DNA of 64,000 bases, taken from the NCBI RefSeq assembly GCF_025631005.1, contig NZ_JAOTPL010000003.1, positions 62,001-126,000 on the forward strand, given 5' to 3'. Below, one piece after another: positions 8,872 through 16,628 of this stretch (within the stretch, counting starts at the first letter, position 1; each line of letters opens with the position of its first letter). Under the pieces are notes generated by a model. It made no database searches and was not told the DNA's origin. It worked only from the letters and a program-made list of their open reading frames with translations. A program made the position numbers and the translations under genes. This stretch comes from Haoranjiania flava. Its GTDB lineage: Bacteria > Bacteroidota > Bacteroidia > Chitinophagales > Chitinophagaceae.

Positions 8872-9384
8872 TTATCTCACAATCGTAAATTTTACATCAG
8901 CAGTCACAGACTGTGTAGGATTTACTTTATTCCACACTTTTATCTGCGTTGTATAATGTTTTATCTCGGGTTGAAATATGCCTACATTGATGATCAGGCG
9001 AAGCACCTGTGCATCATCAACCGTTACGGGCCCCTGGCTTGAAAAAATATCAGGCTCTTCCCAAAGTACGGTACCTTTGTCGGATACAAAGTTCTGCGAA
9101 GCGCCCAGGGAAATGATCCCGTCAGGCCCTACCCAGCCGCGGATGTACAGCCTGAGTTCTGCGTTTTCATCTACCTTAATGGCGTTGTCCCTGCCAACCA
9201 ATGAGCCATCCTGGTGTATAAGAAATGCCTGGTACACATTCAGGCCGCCGGTAGCAGTAGTTTTTATCTGGTTGCGGATAATTTTCTCTGTCCTGTTTGC
9301 CGTGCGGTTTTGGGGATTCCTGTCAGTGCAAGAACAGAACGCCAATAGAAATAGTGTGCAAAATATAATCTGAATCTTTTTCAT
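8872..9384 (-). CDS. Lipoprotein of unknown function
   Basis: A 170-residue protein with a lipoprotein signal (MKKIQIIFCTLFLLAFCSC, modified cysteine near 17-19). The rest is predicted beta-rich: LRLYIRGWVGPDGIISLGAS, then DDAQVLRLIINVGIF and a final TADVKFTIV strand. I recognise no family. It lies on the minus strand 170 bp downstream of the coiled-coil protein gene (9555-10541), which also ends in a beta-sandwich; a link is possible but unproven. Confidence 0.65.
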   Translation of the reverse strand: MKKIQIIFCTLFLLAFCSCTDRNPQNRTANRTEKIIRNQIKTTATGGLNVYQAFLIHQDGSLVGRDNAIKVDENAELRLYIRGWVGPDGIISLGASQNFVSDKGTVLWEEPDIFSSQGPVTVDDAQVLRLIINVGIFQPEIKHYTTQIKVWNKVNPTQSVTADVKFTIVR

Positions 9385-9554
9385 CCGTAAAATTTTAATT
9401 TTTTATGGTTACTGTAGATGTATTGATGTAATAAATATCATCATACTGCATTTGATTGTAAAGCCTCAATTTGTGTGCCGCGCAAAACATTGATCACGAT
9501 GGCAGCTGCTCAATGGCTGTTAAAAGCGTATACGCAAATGGCGGCTACGGCTGA

Positions 9555-10541
9555 TTAAAACAATCCTTTTCTCAGCGACACATTTCCATTGCCGATGCGG
9601 TAGCCGTTATGATAGATCTCTACGTGGTAAGTGCCGGCTTTATAACTATTCTGTTGCGACCAGTTGAAGCTTACGGGCAGGCTTTCCCCTGTAGTGTAGT
9701 TTACAGTAAGCTGCTTTGTAAATACTTTTTCGCCATTTTGCCTGGTTGTAAAAGTGCCGCTCCCCATAGCCGGCGACGATACGGCATTTCCGTCGGGGTC
9801 AGTTACAATCACATAAAGGGATTTTGGACCCGAAGAAGCTACCCTGTTTTCATCAATGGTAAAACTTACGCGTAAATAATCTGCCTTGCTGGCGCGGGAT
9901 GTCTGCGATTCTTTACCGCTTCTTGCCACCGATATAGGACTGATCTGTATTTCAGATATATGTAAGGTGGATGCCTCGTCTTCAATCCTTGCTTTTTCGG
10001 TCCTGGTTGTGATGAGTGTATCTGCAATGGCTACTTTTTCCTGTGCCAGCGTATCATTGCGCAGGGTTAGCGACTGGTTGGCCGTGGCCAGTTGCACATT
10101 CTGTTTCCTCAGCACTTCTATCTGAGCTACCAGGTTGGTAACTTTTCCGCGCAGCTCTTCAATAAGGGCGCGGGCGCGGCTGAGATCCCCGTTTTTATTA
10201 TTGATCTCACTTTGTATCTCATTTTTCAAACGGTCTATCTCTGCTTTCTGCTGGGCAAGTGTACCCTGAAGCTGGGTGTTTTGGCCGAGTGCAGCGTCTA
10301 ATTCCTTTGAAGCGGCATCAAACTGCATTTGTACCGCGCTTCTCAGGGAGTCTGTGGTTTCTACCTGTGTTCTTAATTCGTTTTCACGCCGGTTGCTTTT
10401 TGTTTTATCGTAAAATAAATATCCCCATGTACCTATCAACGCCACAATCAGGATAATGTACCACATTTTGGTATTTCCTCCATTGCTTTCCGGCGTCTCA
10501 GGAACAGGATTGGCCGTAGTAGGATTAGATGAATATGCCAT
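9555..10541 (-). CDS. Membrane-anchored coiled-coil protein with C-terminal beta domain
   Basis: A 328-residue protein of unknown function. A short proline-rich cytoplasmic tail (1-25) is followed by one transmembrane helix (about 27-45, MWYIILIVALIGTWGYLFY). A long coiled coil follows (about 50-185, dense in E, Q, L and R heptads such as LIEELRGKVTNLVAQIEVLR). A beta-sandwich region (about 195-328, with YVIVTDPDGNAVSSP and AGTYHVEIYHNGYRIG) ends the protein. The geometry suggests a periplasmic stalk carrying a binding domain. It diverges from the exonuclease gene at 10583 across 41 bp. Confidence 0.7.
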   Translation of the reverse strand: MAYSSNPTTANPVPETPESNGGNTKMWYIILIVALIGTWGYLFYDKTKSNRRENELRTQVETTDSLRSAVQMQFDAASKELDAALGQNTQLQGTLAQQKAEIDRLKNEIQSEINNKNGDLSRARALIEELRGKVTNLVAQIEVLRKQNVQLATANQSLTLRNDTLAQEKVAIADTLITTRTEKARIEDEASTLHISEIQISPISVARSGKESQTSRASKADYLRVSFTIDENRVASSGPKSLYVIVTDPDGNAVSSPAMGSGTFTTRQNGEKVFTKQLTVNYTTGESLPVSFNWSQQNSYKAGTYHVEIYHNGYRIGNGNVSLRKGLF

Positions 10542-10582
10542 AATATTTAATTAACTTTAATACTCAAACCAAACACCGTTTT

Positions 10583-11311
10583 ATGAACGAGCTATTATAC
10601 AATATCTCCCAATATCTTTTTATAGATATTGAAACAATACCACAAAGTAAATGTTTCTCAGATATGAACGAAAAATGGAAAAGCTTATTCATTGAAAAAA
10701 ATGCTAAAATTATTTCCGATGACGAAGATATAAATTTATTCTATAACGAGCGCGCCGGCATTCTTGCAGAGTTTGGCAAGATCATCTGTATCACGGTAGG
10801 ATATATTTACCCGGGAGATGACGGTAAAATTATGCTCAAGATCAAAAATATTTCCGGCCACGATGAGAAGGAAATATTGCTTGATTTTATTGCTACCGTG
10901 CACAGGTTTGAAAAAAAATTCTTCGACTTTTATTTTGTAGGCCACAACATCAAAGAGTTTGATATACCCTACATCTGCCGCAGGATACTGGCAAACGGCC
11001 TCACGCTTCCGGCGTTCCTGCCTTCTTATGCTACCAGGCCGTGGGAAACAAAAACCATCGATACGCTGCACTGGTGGCGCTTTGGCGACTATAAAAGTTA
11101 TATATCGCTTGACCTGCTGGCTAATGTGCTGGATGTGCCCACCTCAAAAACAGACATCAAAGGCAGCGATGTACGCAACGTGTACTACGAGCAAAACGAC
11201 CTGGAAAGAATTGTATGCTATTGCGGCAGAGATGTAGCTGTGGTAGCCAACCTGGTGATGCGCTTTCACAATCTGCCGTTAATTGAAGAGGAAAATTTAG
11301 TGATTGTTTGA
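10583..11311 (+). CDS. PolB-like 3'-5' exonuclease (DnaQ fold)
   Basis: A 242-residue protein of the predicted 3'-5' exonuclease family related to the proofreading domain of DNA polymerase B. The acidic motifs can be seen: Exo I FIDIETIP (residues 13-20), Exo II FVGHNIKEFDIPYICRR (near 117-133) and Exo III CYCGRDVAVVANL (near 213-225). No polymerase domain is present, so it acts alone or as a repair nuclease. The first ATG fits well with the conserved start. Confidence 0.85.
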   Translation: MNELLYNISQYLFIDIETIPQSKCFSDMNEKWKSLFIEKNAKIISDDEDINLFYNERAGILAEFGKIICITVGYIYPGDDGKIMLKIKNISGHDEKEILLDFIATVHRFEKKFFDFYFVGHNIKEFDIPYICRRILANGLTLPAFLPSYATRPWETKTIDTLHWWRFGDYKSYISLDLLANVLDVPTSKTDIKGSDVRNVYYEQNDLERIVCYCGRDVAVVANLVMRFHNLPLIEEENLVIV

Positions 11312-11400
11312 TGAATGATGAATGGATAAATGGAGAATGTGATATGGTGAATGGTGATTCGCAATTTGTAATCTGTAATCTGCAATTTGTAATATCTTTG
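11311..11400 (+). repeat. Low-complexity AATGG/GTAATCTG repeat upstream of thiL
   Basis: Imperfect tandem ATGAATGG-type units run into GCAATTTGTAATCTG units. The reverse complement resembles the tracts at 39345-39500 and 40310-40495. Relative to the downstream gene the order is the same in all three: the AATGG- or GAGTGG-like part is distal and the CTGTAATCTGCAATTTG part proximal. Confidence 0.7.
11393..11400 (+). promoter_or_regulatory. Putative -7 box of thiL, possibly leaderless
   Basis: TATCTTTG matches TAnnTTTG exactly and ends only four bases before the thiL ATG (11405), so a transcript from it would start at or near the start codon. Several TTTG copies in the repeat just upstream could act as the -33 element. 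Confidence 0.45.
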
Positions 11401-11404
11401 CCGG

Positions 11405-12436
11405 ATGGAAAAACGCACGGAAATATCGGATTTGGGCGAATTCGGCCTTATTGACCACCTGACCAGAAACTTTGAAATATACAATGCATCTACCATCATT
11501 GGCGTGGGCGATGATGCTGCTGTGATAGACCATTTCGGCAAGCAAACCGTAGTCACCACCGACCTTTTGATAGAAGGCATTCATTTCGATCTTTCTTATA
11601 CGCCGCTGAAACACCTGGGCTATAAATCTGTGATCGTAAACCTCAGCGATGTTTACGCTATGAACGCACAACCTACGCAGATCACAGTAAGCATCGGCAT
11701 CAGCAACCGGTTTTCGGTGGAGGCGCTGGATGAATTTTACGAAGGCATTTATGCTGCCTGCAAAAAATATAAAGTAGACCTGGTGGGCGGCGATACCTCC
11801 TCTTCCGGTAAAGGTTTTATTATATCAGTTACTGCTCTGGGCGAGGTAGCCCCGGATAAGTTTGTACAGCGTTCTACTGCTCAGCAGGGAGACCTCATCT
11901 GCGTTTCAGGCGATGTGGGCGGCGCATTCCTGGGATTGACATTGCTGGAAAGAGAGAAGGCTATTTACATGCAGAGCCCAGGCGTACAGCCCGACCTGGA
12001 AGGCGAAGACTACATTGTAGGAAAATTGCTGATGCCGGAAGCCAGGAAAGATATCATAGCGTTTTTTGAAAAGAATAATATTACGCCTACTTCCATGCAG
12101 GATGTAAGCGACGGGCTCAGCAGTGAGATACTGCACATCACCAAAAAAAGCAACCTGGGCTGTATGATATTTGAAGAGAAGCTGCCCATTCATGAAAAAT
12201 CAAGGATGGCAGCCTATAAATTTAATCTTGACCCTACAGCCTGTGCATTGAGCGGCGGCGAAGATTACGAACTGATCTTTACGCTGAAACAGGAAGATTA
12301 TGAAAAGATCACACTCAATGAAGATATCGCTGTGATCGGCTATACCACAGCCCCGGAAGAAGGCACCAGGATAAAAACCAAAGGCGGCAACCTTTACGAC
12401 ATTACCGCTCAAGGCTGGAATGCATTTAAAGGATAG
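11405..12436 (+). CDS. thiL: Thiamine-monophosphate kinase ThiL
   Basis: Phosphorylates thiamine monophosphate to the diphosphate cofactor. The 343-residue protein has the AIR-synthase-like two-domain fold: GVGDDAAVID (near 37-46), the TDLLIEGIHFDL metal and nucleotide loop (near 56-67), MNAQPTQITVSIGI, VGGDTSSSGKGFIISVTALGE (near 127-147) and the C-terminal DVSDGLSSEI and ALSGGEDYELIFT motifs. No other thiamine genes are nearby. The start ATG lies directly after a promoter-like box. Confidence 0.95.
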   Translation: MEKRTEISDLGEFGLIDHLTRNFEIYNASTIIGVGDDAAVIDHFGKQTVVTTDLLIEGIHFDLSYTPLKHLGYKSVIVNLSDVYAMNAQPTQITVSIGISNRFSVEALDEFYEGIYAACKKYKVDLVGGDTSSSGKGFIISVTALGEVAPDKFVQRSTAQQGDLICVSGDVGGAFLGLTLLEREKAIYMQSPGVQPDLEGEDYIVGKLLMPEARKDIIAFFEKNNITPTSMQDVSDGLSSEILHITKKSNLGCMIFEEKLPIHEKSRMAAYKFNLDPTACALSGGEDYELIFTLKQEDYEKITLNEDIAVIGYTTAPEEGTRIKTKGGNLYDITAQGWNAFKG

Positions 12437-12521
12437 AAAATTATCCGTAAAAAAAATAAAAGTTTTATCTTCATCACTTGAATGCCGGATGCATTTTTAA
12501 TCATTAATCATCAGTAAGCAT

Positions 12522-13829
12522 ATGAACCTATTGACCGTGATACTGCAACTGCCCAATCCACAGTCGTCTACTGTGCTGGCGATCATTTTGCTGGGTCTGG
12601 TGATACTTGCTTTTGTGTCTTCCGGTTCGCAGGTAGCATTTTTATCATTAGAACAAAAAGATATCAATCTCATAAAAACCAAGCCGCAGCCCGCATACAA
12701 GCGGGTGGTAGACCTGCTGGAAAAACCACAGGAGCTGCTTTTCTCCATGCAGGTGGCCAGTATATTTTTTTACCTGGGCATTGCGCTTACCTCAAACCTG
12801 CTGATAGACAGCCTGATTCCCGACCCGAGTATCGGGCATGGTGTAATGCTTGGCCTGAAGGTTATAACGCTTATCCTGGTGATCTTTCTTTTTTGTGAAT
12901 GCCTGCCTAAAGCTTATGCTGCGCAGGAAAATATCCGTTTTTCAAAAGATTTCGGCATCATTACAGAGTTTATCTATTATATTTTTCACAGGGCTTCTGC
13001 CTGGATGCTTTTCTCTGCCGGAAAACTGGAAGCATCTATGTTTAAGCGAAACAACAACGCGCTCAGCAATATGGAAATAGATACCGTCATCAACAAGGTA
13101 AAAACCGATGAGGCATCAGAGGAAGAAAAGAAGATATTGAAAGGCGTATTAAACTTCAACAAAATTCCTGTAAAGCAGGTGATGCGTTCCAGGCTGGATG
13201 TGGTGGGGCTCGAGCATAGCCTTTCGTTTGCTGAAGTGATCAGAAAAGTGCAGCAGATACATTATACCAAATTGCCTGTCTATAAAAATAACCTGGATGA
13301 AACGGTTGGTGTCATTAATGTGCGCGACTTGCTGCTGCACCTCAAAGACAAAGACTTTGACTGGCATTCCGTGATTGAGCCTGCATACTACGTGCATGAA
13401 TACAAGCTTATTGAAGAACTGCTGGAAGAGTTTGTAGACAAAAGCATAAGCCTGGCTATTGTAGTTGATGAATTTGGCGGAACCAGTGGAATGGTAACCT
13501 TAGACGATATACACGCTTCGGTAATTGGGGAAATAAAAACCGAATACGATCCGCATGAAAAAACCTATGAACGGCTAAACGACTATAACTATATCTTCAA
13601 TGGCAAAGTGAAAATAAGCGATGCCTGTAAAGTAATGAGCCTGCCGTTAGATACTTTTGACCTGGTAAAGGGCGATAGTGACTCTGTTGCCGGCCTGGTG
13701 CTGGAAATTGCAGGTGAAATCCCGGCTGTGGGAGAAAAAATTGTTTCGGGCGATTTTGTTTTCACTGTGCTGGAAGTAAACAAAAACAGGCTTCAGAAAG
13801 TAAAAGTCAGCATTGAACTACAGGATTAG
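12522..13829 (+). CDS. gldE: CNNM/CorC-type membrane protein, GldE-like
   Basis: A 435-residue protein: an N-terminal DUF21 membrane domain with about four helices (1-190), a CBS pair (about 215-340, with VMRSRLDVVGLEHSLSFAEV and VVDEFGGTSGMVTLDDI), and a C-terminal CorC/HlyC domain (about 355-435, with LVKGDSDSVAGLVLEIAGEI). The family is linked to divalent cation transport. Length and the SGSQVAFLSLEQKDI start resemble GldE, which supports gliding motility in Flavobacterium, but no gldD or other gld gene is adjacent, so the name is tentative. Confidence 0.75.
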   Translation: MNLLTVILQLPNPQSSTVLAIILLGLVILAFVSSGSQVAFLSLEQKDINLIKTKPQPAYKRVVDLLEKPQELLFSMQVASIFFYLGIALTSNLLIDSLIPDPSIGHGVMLGLKVITLILVIFLFCECLPKAYAAQENIRFSKDFGIITEFIYYIFHRASAWMLFSAGKLEASMFKRNNNALSNMEIDTVINKVKTDEASEEEKKILKGVLNFNKIPVKQVMRSRLDVVGLEHSLSFAEVIRKVQQIHYTKLPVYKNNLDETVGVINVRDLLLHLKDKDFDWHSVIEPAYYVHEYKLIEELLEEFVDKSISLAIVVDEFGGTSGMVTLDDIHASVIGEIKTEYDPHEKTYERLNDYNYIFNGKVKISDACKVMSLPLDTFDLVKGDSDSVAGLVLEIAGEIPAVGEKIVSGDFVFTVLEVNKNRLQKVKVSIELQD

Positions 13830-13896
13830 CCACTAAAAAATTATTTTCAACACTAAACCCTGACCGGCAAATCTGCTCTAAAGATAAAATTTAAAC

Positions 13897-14487
13897 ATGA
13901 TCGTTATCGATAATCTGTTGATAAGCGACGAAATCGTAGAAAAACAATTTGTTTGTGACCTTGCCAGATGCAAAGGCGCCTGTTGTGAAGACGGCGATGC
14001 CGGCGCCCCGCTTGAAGATGATGAGCTCGTTGAACTCGAAAATAGTTATGCTGTAATTAAAGAGTACATGACGCCTGAAGGCATTGCACAGGTAGAACTT
14101 CAGGGCAAGTACGTGTATGATGAAAGCTTTGGTAATGTAACGCCCACCATTAATAATGCCATTTGCGCTTACGGCATCAGGGACAAGAATGGCATCATCA
14201 AATGTGCTATTGAAAAAGCTTATAATGACGGCAGGTTGGGATGGAAAAAACCTATCAGTTGCCATCTATTCCCGATAAAGACAGAAAAAAGCAGCGCTGA
14301 CGAAAGTATTGAATACCTCAATTACGAACCACGCACAGACATCTGCAAGGCAGCATGCAACCTGGGCGCATCCCTTAAAGTGCCGGTGTTTGAATTTTTA
14401 AAAGAACCGCTGATCAGGAGATACGGCGAAGAATTTTTCTTCCAGTTAAAGGCAACTGCTGACCATATAGCTTTAAAAGAAAGGTAA
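13897..14487 (+). CDS. DUF3109 cysteine-rich protein
   Basis: A 196-residue protein of the DUF3109 family, common in Bacteroidota and of unknown function. Cysteines are arranged as FVCDLARCKGACCEDGD (near 18-34), a CAYGIRDKNGIIKC pair (near 90-103), SCHLFPI (near 121-127) and ICKAACNLG (near 148-156), suggesting iron-sulfur or zinc binding. The ATG start at 13897 follows an A-rich leader. It stands alone between the gldE-like gene and lpxA. Confidence 0.85.
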   Translation: MIVIDNLLISDEIVEKQFVCDLARCKGACCEDGDAGAPLEDDELVELENSYAVIKEYMTPEGIAQVELQGKYVYDESFGNVTPTINNAICAYGIRDKNGIIKCAIEKAYNDGRLGWKKPISCHLFPIKTEKSSADESIEYLNYEPRTDICKAACNLGASLKVPVFEFLKEPLIRRYGEEFFFQLKATADHIALKER

Positions 14488-14587
14488 GATTTGCTCTTAT
14501 AGGCTTTTCCATTGCAGTGACCTAATGGACAAAAATTACTCTTGAATAAAATTTTAAAGGCAAGTGCCGGATTCGGGTAAATATATT

Positions 14588-14629
14588 TACTTTTGCACTT
14601 TGTAAATTATTAACGAAATTCCGTTAATA
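14588..14629 (+). promoter_or_regulatory. lpxA promoter box and inverted repeat
   Basis: TACTTTTG (14588-14595) matches the -7 consensus. An 8 bp perfect inverted repeat TATTAACG / CGTTAATA (14608-14615 and 14622-14629) follows, placed where it would lie in the 5' leader or act as an operator just after the start site. Confidence 0.45.
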
Positions 14630-14646
14630 TTGTTTGAATTGTTTTT

Positions 14647-15444
14647 ATGATAAACCCGCATACGTATATAAATCCTAATGCCAAGATTGCCGAAAGTGTA
14701 AAGATAGATCCGTTTACAGTGATCCATGGCGATGTAGAGATAGGAGAAGGAACGCTTATTGGCAGTAATGTAACTATTATGGATGGAGCCAGGATCGGTA
14801 GAAACTGCCGCATCTTTCCAGGAGCAGTTATTTCTGCTGTTCCACAGGACCTGAAGTTCCAGGGAGAGAAAACAGTTGCCGAGATCGGCGATAATACTAC
14901 TATCCGCGAATTTGTTACCATCAACAGGGGCACTGTAGACAGATGGAAAACCCATGTAGGCAGCAATTGCCTTATTATGGCCTACTCGCACATAGCCCAC
15001 GATTGTTTTATAGGAGATCATTGCATCATGAGCAATAACTGCCAGATGGCTGGCCACGTTGTAATGGAAGAATGGGCAATTATTGCGGGTATGGCTGCCA
15101 TACAACAGTTCACGCACATCGGTAAGCACGCTTACATTGCGGGCGGCAGCATGGTAAACAAAGATGTGCCTCCTTATGTAAAAGCAGTACGCAACCCTTT
15201 GAGCTACGGCGGTGTAAACAGTGTAGGCCTTAAACGCAGAGGCTACAGTACAGAAAGGATCAACGCCATCATGGATGTTTACCGCATTATTTTCAACCAG
15301 AAGCTAAACGTATCGCAGGCGCTGGAATACATTGAACGCGAAATAAAAGCCACCGACGAAAGAGATGAGATCGTAGGCTTTATCAGGAGAAGTGAGGTAG
15401 GCATTATCAAGCGTTCAGGCGATGCCGTACGAAACGGAGAATAA
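14647..15444 (+). CDS. lpxA: UDP-N-acetylglucosamine O-acyltransferase LpxA
   Basis: First step of lipid A synthesis: transfers a 3-hydroxyacyl chain from ACP to UDP-GlcNAc. The 265 residues match the family. Hexapeptide repeats of a left-handed beta-helix run from residue 1 to about 185. The catalytic histidine sits in MAYSHIAHDCFIGDH (near 116-130). The C-terminal helical domain begins with GLKRRGYSTERI. The expected lpxD and lpxC-fabZ genes are not adjacent. The next gene, an ABC ATPase, starts 25 bp downstream. Confidence 0.97.
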   Translation: MINPHTYINPNAKIAESVKIDPFTVIHGDVEIGEGTLIGSNVTIMDGARIGRNCRIFPGAVISAVPQDLKFQGEKTVAEIGDNTTIREFVTINRGTVDRWKTHVGSNCLIMAYSHIAHDCFIGDHCIMSNNCQMAGHVVMEEWAIIAGMAAIQQFTHIGKHAYIAGGSMVNKDVPPYVKAVRNPLSYGGVNSVGLKRRGYSTERINAIMDVYRIIFNQKLNVSQALEYIEREIKATDERDEIVGFIRRSEVGIIKRSGDAVRNGE

Positions 15445-15469
15445 TGTTCTCAAAATCTTTATTGATCTG

Positions 15470-16096
15470 ATGCTTGAAATAACATTAGAAAATGCCGGCA
15501 AAAGATATAATCGCGACTGGATATTCAGAGGCATCAATCACACATTCTTCCCGGCGAAAGCCTGTGCCATCACCGGCAATAACGGTAGTGGTAAAAGCAC
15601 GTTGCTGCAATGTATCAGCGGCGCTATAGAATTAAAAGAGGGTAAAGTTGCATTTACAAAATCCGGTGCAGCCATCAGCCCCGACAACTTTTACGCATAC
15701 ATAGCCATTGTAGCGCCTTACCTGGAGTTGGTAGAAGAAATGACTGCCCTGGAAATGCTACGGTTCCACGGCTCTTTTAAACCGTTCCTGGAAAATATTT
15801 CCATTACAAATATACTGGACGAAGTGCAGCTTTTGCCAGCCGCAGACAAACAGATACGCTACTATTCAAGTGGCATGAAGCAACGGCTGAAACTGGCGCA
15901 GGCTGTATTCTCGAATGTACCTGTATTGCTGCTGGATGAGCCATGTACCAACTTAGACCAGGAAGGATATGAGCTGTACCACTACCTCATCAATACTTAT
16001 TGCAAACAGCGGACAGTGATTGTGTCGAGCAATGATAAAAATGAGTATAGCTTTTGTAAAGAGGTAATAGATATAAGAGCCTATAAAAATATTTAA
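15470..16096 (+). CDS. ABC transporter ATP-binding protein
   Basis: A 208-residue nucleotide-binding subunit. It has Walker A GNNGSGKST (near 35-43), signature YYSSGMKQRLKLAQ (near 134-147) and Walker B VLLLDEPCTNLD (near 155-166). I choose ATG 15470 (MLEITLENAGKRY) because a start at 15422 would add a 16-residue stretch inside lpxA with no family resemblance. No permease gene follows, so the membrane partner must be encoded elsewhere. The size and single-domain form resemble CcmA-like subunits. Confidence 0.85.
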   Translation: MLEITLENAGKRYNRDWIFRGINHTFFPAKACAITGNNGSGKSTLLQCISGAIELKEGKVAFTKSGAAISPDNFYAYIAIVAPYLELVEEMTALEMLRFHGSFKPFLENISITNILDEVQLLPAADKQIRYYSSGMKQRLKLAQAVFSNVPVLLLDEPCTNLDQEGYELYHYLINTYCKQRTVIVSSNDKNEYSFCKEVIDIRAYKNI

Positions 16097-16220
16097 TCGA
16101 TATGCCTGATTCAAAAAAAATTATCAATTGATTTACGTGCTAAAAATTATATTTGTGTATAAAATAAAAAGTTTCCAGTAAGTTTATACAATCCCGGCAG
16201 GTAAAACAAATAAATATTAA
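16097..16220. other. AT-rich spacer before the repeat array
   Basis: AT-rich sequence with no open frame or clear terminator. From 16201 it begins to resemble the spacers inside the array (ACAAATAAATATTAA). Confidence 0.5.
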
Positions 16221-16284
16221 TACATGAAATAACCATAAGCAAAGTTGCATACCAACTGTTGATGAATAAAGGCTATTCCATGTG
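16221..16284 (-). repeat. Inverted-repeat element U1 (short type A)
   Basis: A 64 bp element. Read on the minus strand it starts CACATGGAATAGCC, contains GTTGGTA and the small hairpin GCA-ACTT-TGC, and ends GGTTATTTCATGTA. Close to U3. Confidence 0.85.
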
Positions 16285-16310
16285 ACAACTGAAAAACAAA
16301 TAAAAATATA

Positions 16311-16391
16311 CACATGAAATAACCATAAAGATTAAGAATCTATACCAACCGGGAATGAGTATTAAATTTAAAAAGCTGGTTATTCCATGTG
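16311..16391 (-). repeat. Inverted-repeat element U2 (long type B)
   Basis: An 81 bp element. On the minus strand it starts CACATGGAATAACC and ends GGTTATTTCATGTG; these pair over 14 positions with one G-U. It carries CGGTTGGTAT and the hairpin AGATT-CTT-AATCT. Confidence 0.88.
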
Positions 16392-16416
16392 ACAAACAGA
16401 AAAAATTAAATATATA

Positions 16417-16480
16417 CACATGAAATAACCATAAGCAAAGGTGCATACCAACCGCGGATGAATAAAGGCTATTCCATGTG
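16417..16480 (-). repeat. Inverted-repeat element U3 (short type A)
   Basis: A 64 bp element like U1, with CCGCGGTTGGTA and hairpin GCA-CCTT-TGC. Outer ends CACATGGAATAGCC and GGTTATTTCATGTG pair with two G-U wobbles on the minus-strand reading. Confidence 0.88.
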
Positions 16481-16493
16481 ACCATTAAAAACA

Positions 16494-16506
16494 GCCGCAA
16501 AGCGGC
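16494..16506 (-). repeat. Spacer hairpin between U3 and U4
   Basis: GCCGC / GCGGC with a three-base loop. The equivalent spacer at 52992-53004 has GCTGC / GCAGC, a compensatory change that keeps the stem. Confidence 0.75.
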
Positions 16507-16520
16507 GAACTAAATAAATA

Positions 16521-16600
16521 CACATGAAATAACCATAAAGATTAGGCATCTATACCAACCGTGAATGAGTATGAATCTAAAAAGCTGGTTATTCCATGTG
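16521..16600 (-). repeat. Inverted-repeat element U4 (long type B)
   Basis: An 80 bp element like U2, with ACGGTTGGTA and hairpin AGAT-GCCTA-ATCT. It is followed on the plus strand by an AT-rich spacer and a half-site (CACATGAAA, 16626-16634) that contains the start codon of the next gene. Confidence 0.88.
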
Positions 16601-16628
16601 GCAAACAGAAAAAATTAATTATACACAC

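Noticed and set aside
15422..15469. Upstream start for the ABC ATPase
   Set aside because: It falls within lpxA and adds residues not found in ABC ATPases.
16221..16600. Regular repeats that could suggest a CRISPR array
   Set aside because: The repeats are 64-82 bp inverted-repeat elements of two alternating types, the spacers are similar to each other and AT-rich, and no cas genes are nearby.
16221..16600. Repeats as ends of an insertion sequence, retron or intron
   Set aside because: No transposase, reverse transcriptase or other mobile-element protein lies between or beside the copies.
16596..16628. Upstream start for the DUF4920 protein
   Set aside because: It lies in repeat U4 and would place 11 residues before a clean signal peptide.
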